Origin: Sipunculus nudus
Taxonomy: Eukaryota; Annelida; Sipuncula; Golfingiida; Sipunculidae
Length of the DNA: 64,000 nt
NCBI GenBank assembly: GCA_026874595.1
Contig: CM049306.1
Span: forward strand, 2,930,019 to 2,994,018
Reading direction: 5' to 3'
Every line of letters starts with the position of its first letter. Position 1 is the first letter of the stretch. A program made the translations under genes and the position numbers. Under the pieces are notes generated by a model. That model saw only the letters and a list, made by a program, of their open reading frames with translations. It was not told the DNA's origin and did not search any database. Shown here one piece after another: positions 1 through 11,400 of this stretch.

Positions 1-3000
1 TGTGTCAGACCTTGGTCTTCTGTGGTTTACAGGTTTAGTTACAGGTGTACCTACAGATGGGGACAGCCTCTGATGTTACAGAATTTGGCCTTCTCTACTT
101 CACAGATGTAGTTACAGGTGTACCTTCAGATGGGGACAGCCTCTGCTGTTACAGACCTTGGCCTCTTCTACTTTACAGATGTAGTTGGAGGTGTACCTAC
201 AGATGGGGACAGCCTCTTCTGTTACAGACCTTGGTTTCCCGTGGTTTACAGGTTTAGTTACAGGTGTACCTACAGATGGGGACAGCCTCTGCTGTGTCAG
301 ACCTTGGACTTCTGTGGTTTACAGGTTTAGTTACAGGTGTACCTACAGATGAGGACAGCCTCTGCTGTTACAGACTTTGGACTTCTGTGGTTTAGAGGTT
401 TAGTTACAGGTGTACCTACAGATGGGGACAGCCTCTGCTGTGTCAGACCTTGGACTTCTGTGGTTTACAGGTTTAGTTACAGGTGTACCTACAGATGAGG
501 ACAGCCTCTGCTGTTACAGACTTTGGACTTCTGTGGTTTAGAGGTTTAGTTACAGGTGTACTGACAGATGGGGACAGCCTCTGCTGTGTCAGAACTGGGA
601 CTTCTGTTGTTTACAGGTTTAGTTTTAGGTGTATCTACAGATGGGGACAGCCTCTGCTGTAAAAGACCTTGGTCTCCTGTGGTTTACAGTTTTTAGTTAC
701 AGGTGTACCTACAGATGGGGACAGCCTCTGCTGTTACAGACCTTGGTCTCCTGTGGTTTACAGGTTTAGTTACAGGTGTACCTACAGATGGGGACAGCCT
801 CTGCTGTGTCAGACCTTTGTTTCCTGTGGTTTACAGTTTAAGTTACAGGTGTACCTACAGATGAGGACAGCCTCTGCTGTGTCAGACCTTGGACTTCTGT
901 GGTTTACAGGTTTAGTTACAGGTGTACCTACAGATGAGGACAGCCTCTGCTGTTACAGACCTTGGTTTCCTGTGGTTTACAGTTTAAGTAACAGGTGTAC
1001 CTACAGATGAGGACAGCCTCTGCTGTTACAGACCTTGGCCTTCTGTGGTTAACAGGTTAAGTTAGAGGTGTACCGACAGATGGGGACAGCCTCTGCTGTG
1101 TCAGACCTATGGTCTCCTGTGGTTTACAGGTTTTAGTTGCAGGTGTACCTACAGATGAGGACAGCCTCTGCTGTTACAGACCTTGGCCTTCTGTGGTTTA
1201 CAGGTTAAGTTACAGGTGTACCGACAGATGAGGACAGCCTCTGCTGTTACAGACCTTGGACTTCTGTGGTTTACAGGTTAAGTTACAGGTGTACCTACAG
1301 ATGGGGACAGCCTCTGCTGAGTCAGACCTTGGTTTCCTGTGGTTTACCGATGTAGTTACAGGTGTACATACAGATGAGGACAGCCTTTGCTGTTACAGAC
1401 CTTGGCCTTCTGTGGTTTACAGGTTTCAGTTAAAGGTGTACCTACAGATGGGGACAGCCTCTGCTGTGTCAGACCTTGGACTTCTGTGGTTTACAGGTTT
1501 AGTTACAGGTGTACCTACAGATGAGGACAGCCTCTGCTGTTACAGACCTTGGACTTCTGTGGTTTACAGGTTAAGTTACAGGTGTACCTACAGATGGGGA
1601 CAGCCTCTGCTGAGTCAGACCTTGGTCTCCTGTGGTTTACAGGTTTAGTTACAGGGGTACCTACAGATGGGGACAGCCTCTGCTGTGTCAGACCTTGTAC
1701 TTCTGTGGTTTAGAGGTTTAGTTACAGGTTTACCTACAGATGGGGACAGCCTCTGCTGTGTCAGACCTTGGACTTCTGTGGTTTACAGGTTTAGTTACAG
1801 GTGTACCTACAGATGGGGACAGCCTCTGCTGTTACAGACCTTGGCCTTCTGTGGTTTACAGGTTTAGTTACAGGTGTACCTACAGATGGGGACAGCCTCT
1901 GCTGTGTCAGACCTTGGACTTCTGTGGTTTACAGGTTTAGTTACAGGTGTACCTACAGATGGGGACAGCCTCTGCTGTTACAGACCTTGGCCTCCTCTAC
2001 TTTACAGATGTAGCTACACATGTACCTACAGATGGGGACAGCCTCTGCTGTTACAGACCTTGGTTTCCTGTGGTTTACAGGTTTAGTTACAGGTGTACCT
2101 TCAGGTGGGGACAGCCTCTGTTGTTACAGACCTTGGCCTTGTCTACTTGACAGGTTTATTTACAGGTGTACCTTCAGGTGGGGACAGCCTCTGCTGTTAC
2201 AGACCTTGACCTTGTCTACTTGACAGGTTTAGTTACAGGTAAACCTTCAGGTGGGGACAGCCTCTGCTGTTACAAACCTTGGCCTTGTCTTCTTTACAGG
2301 TTAGGTTACAGGTGAACCTTCAGGTGTGGCCAGCCTCTGCTGTTACAGACCTTGGCCTTGTCTACTTTACAGGTTTAGTTACAGGTGTACCTTCAGATGC
2401 AGACAGCCTCTGCTGTTACAGACTTAAGCCTTGTCTACTTTACAGGTTTAGTTACAGGTGTACCTTCAGGTGGGGACAGCCTCTGCTGTTACAGACCTTG
2501 GCCTCCTCTACTTTACACATGTAGCTACAGGTGTAACCTACAGATGGGGACAGCCTCTGGTGTTACAGAATTTGGCCTCCTCTACTTTACAGATGTAGTT
2601 ACAGGTGTACCTACAGATGGGGACAGCCTCTGCTGTGTCAGACCTTGGTCTTCTGTGGTTTACAGGTTTAGTAACAGGTGTACCTACAGATGGGGACAGC
2701 CTCTGATGTTACAGAATTTGGCCTCCTCTACTTCACAGATGTAGTTACAGGTGTACCTTCAGATGGGGACAGCCTCTGCTGTTACAGACCTTGGCCTCTT
2801 CTACTTTACAGATGTAGTTGGAGGTGTACCTACAGATGGGGACAGCCTCTGCTGTTACAGACCTTGGTTTCCTGTGGTTTACAGGTTTAGTTACAGGTGT
2901 ACCTACAGATGGGGACAGCCTCTGCTGTGTCAGACCTTGGACTTCTGTGGTTTACAGGTTTAGTTACAGGTGTACCTACAGATGAGGACAGCCTCTGCTG

Positions 3001-5230
3001 TTACAGACTTTGGACTTCTGTGGTTTAGAGGTTTAGTTACAGGTGTACTGACAGATGGGGACAGCCTCTGCTGTGTCAGACCTGGGACTTCTGTGGTTTA
3101 CAGGTTTAGTTTTAGGTGTATCTACAGATGGGGACAGCCTCTGCTGTAAAAGACCTTGGTCTCCTGTGGTTTACAGTTTTTAGTTACAGGTGTACCTACA
3201 GATGGGGACAGCCTCTGCTGTTACAGACCTTGGTCTCCTGTGGTTTACAGGTTTAGTTACAGGTGTACCTACAGATGGGGACAGCCTCTGCTGTTACAGA
3301 CCTTTGTTTCCTGTGGTTTACAGTTTAAGTAACAGGTGTACCTACAGATGAGGACAGCCTCTGCTGTGTCAGACCTTGGACTTCTGTGGTTTACAGGTTT
3401 AGTTACAGGTGTACCTACAGATGAGGACAGCCTCTGCTGTTACAGACCTTGGTTTCCTGTGGTTTACAGTTTAAGTAACAGGTGTACCTACAGATGAGGA
3501 CAGCCTCTGCTGTTACAGACCTTGGCCTTCTGTGTCAGACCTTGGTCTCCTGTAGTTTACAGGTTTAGTTACAGGTGTACCTACAGATGAGGACATCCTC
3601 TGCTGTTACAGACCTTGGCCTTCTGTGGTTTACAGGTTTAGTTACAGGTGTACCTACAGATGGGGACAGCCTCTGCTGTTACAGACCTTGGTTTCCTGTG
3701 GTTTACTGATGTAGTTACAGGTGTACATACAGATGAGGACAGCCTTTGCTGTTACAGACCTTGGCCTTCTGTGGTTTACAGGTTTTAGTTACAGGTGTAC
3801 CTACAGATGGGGACAGCCTCTGCTGTGTCAGACCTTGGACTTCTGTGGTTTACAGGTTTAGTTACAGGTGTACCTACAGATGAGGACAGCCTCTGCTGTT
3901 ACAGACCTTGGACTTCTGTGGTTAAGTTACAGGTGTACCGACAGATGGGGACAGCCTCTGCTGAGTCAGACCTTGGTCTCCTGTGGTTTACAGGTTTAGT
4001 TACAGGGGTACCTACAGATGGGGACAGCCTCTGCTGTGTCAGACCTTGTACTTCTGTGGTTTTCAGGTTTAGTTACAGGTTTACCTACAGATGGGGACAG
4101 CCTCTGCTGTGTCAGACCTTGGACTTCTGTGGTTTACAGGTTTAGTTACAGGTGTACCTACAGATGGGGACAGCCTCTGCTGTTACAGACCTTGGCCTTC
4201 TGTGGTTTACAGGTTTAGTTACAGGTGTACCTACAGATGGGGACAGCCTCTGCTGTGTCAGACCTTGGCCTTCTGTGGTTTACAGGTTTAGTTACAGGTG
4301 TACCTCCAGGTTTGGACAGCCTCTGCTGTTACAGACCTTGGCCTTGTCTACTTTACAGGTTTAGTTACAGGTGTACCTTCAGGTGGGGACAGCCTCTGCT
4401 GTTACAGACCTTGGCCTTGTCTACTTGACAGGTTTAGTTACAGGTGTACCTACAGATGGGGACAGCCTCTGCTGTGTCAGACCTTGGACTTCTGTGGTTT
4501 ACAGGTTTAGTTACAGGTGTACCTACAGATGGGGACAGCCTCTGCTGTTACAGACCTTGGCCTTCTGTGGTTTACAGGTTTAGTTACAGGTGTACCTACA
4601 GATGGGGACAGCCTCTGCTGTTACAGACCTTGGCCTTCTGTGGTTTACAGGTTTAGTTACAGGTGTACCTACAGATGGGGACAGCCTCTGCTGTTACAGA
4701 CCTTGGCCTTCTGTGGTTTACAGGTTTAGTTACAGGTGTACCTCCAGGTTGGGACAGCCTCTGCTGTTACAGACCTTGGCCTTGTCTACTTTACAGGTTT
4801 AGTTACAGGTGTACCTTCAGGTGGGGACAGCCTCTGCTGTTACAGACCTTGGCCTTGTCTACTTGACAGGTTTAGTTACAGGTGTACCTACAGATGGGGA
4901 CAGCCTCTGCTGTTACAGACCTTGGCCTTCTGTGGTTTACAGGTTTAGTTACAGGTGTACCTACAGATGGGGACAGCCTCTGCTGTGTCAGACCTTGGAC
5001 TTCTGTGGTTTACAGGTTTAGTTACAGGTGTACCTACAGATGGGGACAGCCTCTGCTGTGTCAGACCTTGGACTTCTGTGGTTTACAGGTTCAGTTACAG
5101 GTGTACCTACAGATGGGGACAGCCTCTGCTGTTACAGACTTTGGACTTCTGTGGTTTACAGGTTTAGTTACAGGTGTACCTACAGATGGGGACAGCCTCT
5201 GCTGTTACAGACCTTGGCCTCCTGTGCTTT
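1..5230. repeat. 73-bp minisatellite, about 71 copies, abutting exon 9
   Basis: Tandem units of 73 bp fill the left end without interruption and continue beyond position 1. A typical unit on the plus strand contains GCCTCTGCTGTTACAGACC, TTCTGTGGTTTACAGG and GTGTACCTACAGATGGGG. Variants alternate TGTTACAG with TGTGTCAG, and CTGTGGTTTACAGG with CTACTTTACAGA. It lies in the intron after exon 9, and its right end overlaps the last 18 bases of that exon. Short open frames on the plus strand are a by-product of the repeat and are not genes. Confidence 0.97.
45..4220. repeat. Higher-order duplication inside the 73-bp array
   Basis: Runs of variant units recur in the same order: the stretch from about 45 reappears from about 2678 (offset about 2.63 kb), including the rare TCTGATGTTACAGAATTTGG and GTAGTTGGAGGTG variants. 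A pair near 1667 and 4018 is offset about 2.35 kb, so units were lost between the copies. This indicates a block duplication of about 36 units followed by deletion. Confidence 0.75.
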
Positions 5231-5425
5231 GCGCTCCTCTAGCTGCTGGAGCTGGTCTTTGTGCAGCTTCTCCATCATCTCAATCTTCTTGGCGTAATCC
5301 TCAGCTGACTGTAACATCTCCTGCATCAAGCGCCTGTTCTCTTCTTCAGCTTTTTGCTTCATTGCCTCAAACTCTTCTGATATGGACGACTGCTTGGACT
5401 CCAGATTGGCTTTAAGCTCAGATAT
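5213..5425 (-). CDS. FAM184A: FAM184A-like exon 9 (last exon in window)
   Basis: The acceptor is TGTATTGCAG|ATATCT at 5426/5425. It encodes ISELKANLESKQSSISEEF through HKDQLQQLEERKAQEAK, 71 codons in phase 0 if the donor is AAG|GTCTGT at 5213/5212. That donor lacks the usual GTRAGT, so its 3' limit is less certain than for the other exons. Reading on without splicing gives only ten more codons and a TAG inside the 73-bp array. The last 18 exonic bases match the array unit at 16 of 18 positions, so the exon runs directly into the minisatellite. Downstream coding exons must lie left of the window. Confidence 0.82.
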
Positions 5426-8400
5426 CTGCAATACAAAACGTAATAATACAATACATCATTATATGGTCAGTTAACACATATTATAGAGGACTGCTTGTTC
5501 TCAATACTATGTATGAAATATTTACAATACAAAATGCTATATTTAACAGAATAGTCATCATACAATGTGTGTTAACTGGACTGGTATTGTAAGTGTACTT
5601 ACTATGTGTCGGATTAGACTAGCTTTGTAAGTGTAGGTAGTGTTTATTTGACTGGCCTTCAATTGGTTTGTACAATATGTCTGACTGGACCAGTATTATA
5701 CAAGTTGCCTGACCTGCTGCAGCAGTTCGTTGATCTTGGTCTGGTAGCTGTCTCGTGTAGCTGCCATCTCCTCTTCCTTTAACTTTGTCAGCTGTTCCAG
5801 CGCTGCTCTCTTGTCTTCCTCCTTCTGTGCTGTCAGCTCATGGCGCAGCTTGATACACTCCTTCCTGTTAAAATACATAACCACATTTATATCTCTAACA
5901 ATAAATACCTTTTTGTCAATACATTAATACATAAATATCTCTAACATGAAATACCTTCCTGTCAATACATAACCTCATTTATATCTCTAACATGAAATAC
6001 CTTCTTGTCAATACATTAATACATAAATATCTCTAAATGAAATATATATAAAATAGATAATATATTAAGTCTGTTGGCTTTTACACCTGAGATACCCATG
6101 GTACCCATTTCTACTGCTGGATGGAAAGAGGCACTCTGGGACCTTGCCCAAGGGTCTTGGCACGGTGGGGTTTATGTATAATTACTAACCTAAGGTTGTC
6201 CGTCCACTTTTCTTCTAGTTCACGTGCCTGTTTAGACAGTTTGTGTCTCAGTTCTTCATCAGCCTCCTTCAGCTTGGTCTCATGTGTCGCTTTCAGCTTT
6301 CCGAGCTCATCCTGAAAATGGAACCACACTATAGCATTTCTCAAGTATATTGGTGGAAAATATGAAAATAGATAAACAATTTCTTTCACATCCAAACCTT
6401 TCACATAAATAAAGCCGGACTCCAAGCCCCAAATGATGCCAGAAATATAAAAAGAACATAAAGGGATCTAAGGTCAAAACACAAAAGGTATACCAGAACT
6501 TATTTTTTATGATCGAGAGGAATTTACAGCATTAACTACAGTATCTTTATTCAAATTATTCTCAAATGTTCAGAGGTTTAGGAGGCATACAAACAAATTT
6601 ATGCCTGAAGACAGACTAGACCATATAATATTTACTGGTTTTGATTACCTTATTCCTAATTGTCTCTTAATAATAAATTGAGCTGCCAGAATCAATTAGC
6701 ATTCAGCTGTAGAACATTATAACAATACCCTTTACAGTAAAACAGACAATGGTAGGAATTTGTGTAATCATTTATTATCAAGATTCAAGACACCTTGGAA
6801 AGCTGTTGCAATACTTTCAAGAAATGAGGATAAGCAAACTTTGTGGAAAAAGAAATACTGTCTGACTGATGATGTGTGACCCCCACCTGGAGTGATGAGG
6901 ATTTATTTTTAGTGTGTCTCAGGTCCTCCCTGGTGCTGTCCAGCTCCACCTTCAGCTTCTCAATCTGATCCTTGAGGCCTGTCACCAGCGCTGTGGCTGA
7001 CCCCAGGCCCTGCTCACTGTTCTGCACCAGCATCTCCAGCCTCTGGATGTCCTCCTGGGCCTGTGTTAACTTCAGCATCAGCTCAGCCTTCATGTTCTCA
7101 TACTCAGCAGTTAGAGTGCTGTGCTGCTGCTCTAGTTTGGTCTTTTCTGCATGAAACTGGTTCTGCAGGTCCTATTTGAAAACAAGGGACCCATGGGTCA
7201 CGGCGCTCAGCTGATAGTGATTGGACTATAAATGTTTCTCCACTGTGATACTTTATCGAGTCAATAAAGCTTGTGAATATCATGGACATGTTGGGCTATT
7301 ATAAAGGAATGTAATGTAATATGTGAGTAGTTGATAAATGAAATTACCTGACTGATGGATTAATAGAGTAAAATATAGTGGTTTATTTTTTATTTATTTA
7401 GGAGGGGTTGAAAATTGTGATATATTTGAGCAAATATGAATGCAATGACAGCAGTAATAAGCAGTAGTAGAATGATGATAAGGCTATTTGTTGAAGGATC
7501 TAAAGTGTATGGTAGTCTGCAAGCTTTCAATTTGACAGATATGATGTTATGATTAACTATGCTGATGAAGTGATTTATGAATTTGTGACTGAATGACACA
7601 ATATCTCTTTAGTATTGACAAGGTACATTATTGTGATGCCTTCTATGTCTACATATTACACAATATTGACATAAATTCTGGCATGTACATAGGTACCTAT
7701 GGACGAATAGTTATACAAAATATTAAAGTATGAATATATCTGATTCATCTTGTTCTTGCTTACTGAGGCTGACTTTGGGATGGAATTCGGAGAAGGGAAA
7801 AGTGAGGGCAGCACGAAGGTGGATGTAGAAATAATCTATTGTAATGTTTTTCATTTATATAAGAATATGAAACGCTAAGAAGAAAGGGGCCCTTATAGTA
7901 AAGTTCTAAATATATGATTGCAAACTAATACTCTGACAAGACTGTCATGAAGAAAAACAGTAAAAGTTTTGAGATACTGTGATGCATATGAAAATTTACA
8001 GATGGACAGGCAAGTGGACAGAATGGACTAATACCTTTATTTCACTTTCAAGGGAATAATGCATTTAAGTTTATATATAAGCCAATTTTTTTTAAGCATA
8101 TCCAGTTTTTCCATTAAGAAGTTTTTATCTGCATCATTTTTTTATTTACAGGTTTTATAAATTTTTAATAAAAAAAAAACTGAAAATATAAGTTAAAATA
8201 TTAGAATTGTTGCAAAAGTTGCAATCATTATATATACAGAGTTAAAAACTGAAACTATACTTAGTTAATATATTAGAATTGTTGCAAAAGTTGCAATCAT
8301 TATATATCCATAGTGTAGCTCATATTGGGTCATATTATGCATACACATATATTTTATTATTTTTAAATCACAAATTTTTAAACTGAATTTAAAAGAAAAT

Positions 8401-11400
8401 AATGCCACAACATGGCATCTACAAGATTATTCCTTGAATCACTATTAAAAAGTTTTGCACACTGGAGTTTTCAGTACATGCTTAATTTTATTCACCGAAA
8501 TAATATAAAAGATTCAGTAAATTTGAAAAAATAAAAACATCTTTTCAAATAAAGTATACACACTTTTGGTTGAATGAGGGACAAACAATATCATTGTGCT
8601 AATTACTATCCCATTTTTAATTTATTACTGGAATTAATAGTCAATTTCACACCAGGTGAAGTTTTTACTCTTCTGAAGTAAGGAATTACTTATCTGATGA
8701 ACATCCACACTTTCATAGCAATACACCACTTTGTGGACACAATTAAATGTACACTTTAATCATTGTAACCCTGGTGGTAAAATACAAAATCTAAAATGTA
8801 GCATAGCCTAGAATAAGAATGAATCAAATACAGAAAATAATAACATTCATCTAGTTTATGCACCATCTGGGGGGGGGGGGGAGTGCAGGGCAGAGGGGAA
8901 GCCTGCTGATAGTGGCCAAGCTGAGCCAAGGCAAGCTGCCTGGGGTGGGTTACATAATGCAAGTTAAGGCTGTACTACTAGGTGGGCTAGATGTAAACAA
9001 CACTTGACATGGTGTATGAAAACATGAATAAAAGCTATTCTTTCCTATCAATTTCTTTGAAATTTCAGATTTTAAAAGATTAAATCCTTATGTATATATG
9101 CTGAGAAAATTAAATCAACAGTGCCACAGTTGGACAAAATTTAAGGTATTTATTTTTTATTTATGCTAATAACTTGAAAAATTTGCAAAATTCAGATCCA
9201 ATTTTGGGTAAACAATTGAATCTTGATTAAATAAAGTTATATTCCTGAAAAAAAGTCTCTAGGTTCAGCAATTCTCATGTTAGGTGAGTAAATATATTTC
9301 CTGATTTTTTTAAAAATTGCATTATATTTTGGCCCATAACTTCAAAATAATACCCAATAGTGACCTAATTTTTGGTATGTTCATAGAAAATGTTTGAAAG
9401 AATGTGAATAGTAAATATGATCAAAAACAGATCAGTGGTTTTGATATTAGGCAGCGTTGAAAAGTAACAATGGCTTTTTTTTATGGAAAATGATGTCCTG
9501 AAATGTCATGATGAACAAGGACTCACACAGTATGCCAACTAGATCCTGTTTTAACAACAAACATTATATGATGTCCTGAAATGTCATGATGAACAAGGAC
9601 TCACACAGTATGCCAACCAGGTCCTGTTTTTACAACAAACATTATATGATGTCCTGAAATGTCATGATGAAAAAGGACTCACACAGTATGCCAAGCAGGT
9701 CCTGTTTTAACAACAAACATTATATGATGTCCTGAAATGTAATGATGAACAAGGACTCACACAGTATGCCAAGCAGGTCCTGTTTTAACAACAAACATTA
9801 TATGATGTCCTGAAATGTCATGATGAACAAGGACTCACAGGCAGTATGCCAACCAGGTCCTGTTTTAACAACAAACATTATATGATGTCCTGAAATGTCA
9901 TGATGAACAAGGACTCACAGGCAGTATGCCAACCAGGTCCTGTTTGAACAACAAACATTATATGATGTCCTGAAATGTCATGATGAACAAGGACTCACAC
10001 AGTATGCCAACCAGGTCCTGTTTTAACAACAAACATTATATGATGTCCTGAAATGTCATGATGAACAAGGACTCACACAGTATGCCAACCAGGTCCTGTT
10101 TTAACAACAAACATTATATGATGTCCTGAATTGTCATGATGTACAAGGACTCACACAGTATGCCAACCAAATCCTGTTTTAACAACAAACATTATATGAT
10201 GTCCTGAAATGTCATGATGAACAAGGACTCACAGGCAGTATGCCAACCAGGTCCTGTTTTAACAACAAACATTATATGATGTCCTGAAATGTCATGATGA
10301 ACAAGGACTCACACAGTATGCCAACTAGATCCTGTTTTAACAACAAACATTATATGATGTCCTGAAATGTCATGATGAACAAGGACTCACAGGCAGTATG
10401 CCAACCAGGTCCTGTTTTAACAACAAACATTATATGATGTCCTGAAATGTCATGATGAACAAGGACTCACAGGCAGTATGCCAACCAGGTCCTGTTTTAA
10501 CAACAAACATTATATGATGTCCTGAAATGTCATGATGAACAAGGACTCACACAGTATGCCAAGCAGGTCCTGTTTTAACAACAAACATTATATGATGTCC
10601 TGAATTGTCATGATGAACAAGGACTCACACAGTATGCCAAGCAGGTCCTGTTTTAACAACAAACATTATATGATGTCTTGAATTGTCATGATGAACAAGG
10701 ACTCACAGGCAGTATGCCAACCAGGTCCTGTTTTAACAACAAACATTATATGATGTCCTGAAATGTCATGATGAACAAGGACTCACACAGTATGCCAACC
10801 AGGTCCTGTTTTAACAACAAACATTTTATGATGTCCTGAAATGTCATGATGAACAAGTACTCACACAGTATGCCAAGCAGGTCCTGTTTTAACAACAAAC
10901 ATTATATGATGTCCTGAAATGTCATGATGAACAAGGACTCACAGGCAGTATGCCAACCAGGTCCTGTTTGAACAACAAACATTATATGATGTCCTGAAAT
11001 GTCATGATGAAGAAGGGTTCACAGAAAATATGCCAACACAACTGAAACTTTAAAATAAGATATTTACTTTTTCAGCTTTTACACATTCAAAAACAACAGT
11101 GATATAATTTTGGGGATCAATATACATCATGTTACTGTTACACATTGGATTTTTTTGTATGTTCTGAAATCCAGGATTATATGTTCAATTTATTGTAAAA
11201 TTGAATATCACTTTGTGTATCAGCTCTGCTGTGTCATGATAAACACTTTAGGATATCTGTATGTTTTGCAGTTTATAATTTCTCATGTAAAAGCTGAGAA
11301 TCTTCAGTAGTAGTCTTTATCAAATGTACAAACCTGTCTCAGGGTCTGGAGATCTGCTTCTGACTTCTTGAGCTGAGATTCCATTTCATCTCTGTGCAAC

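Noticed and set aside
1-5230. CRISPR-like direct repeats
   Set aside because: Units are contiguous with no unique spacers, and the gene structure is eukaryotic.
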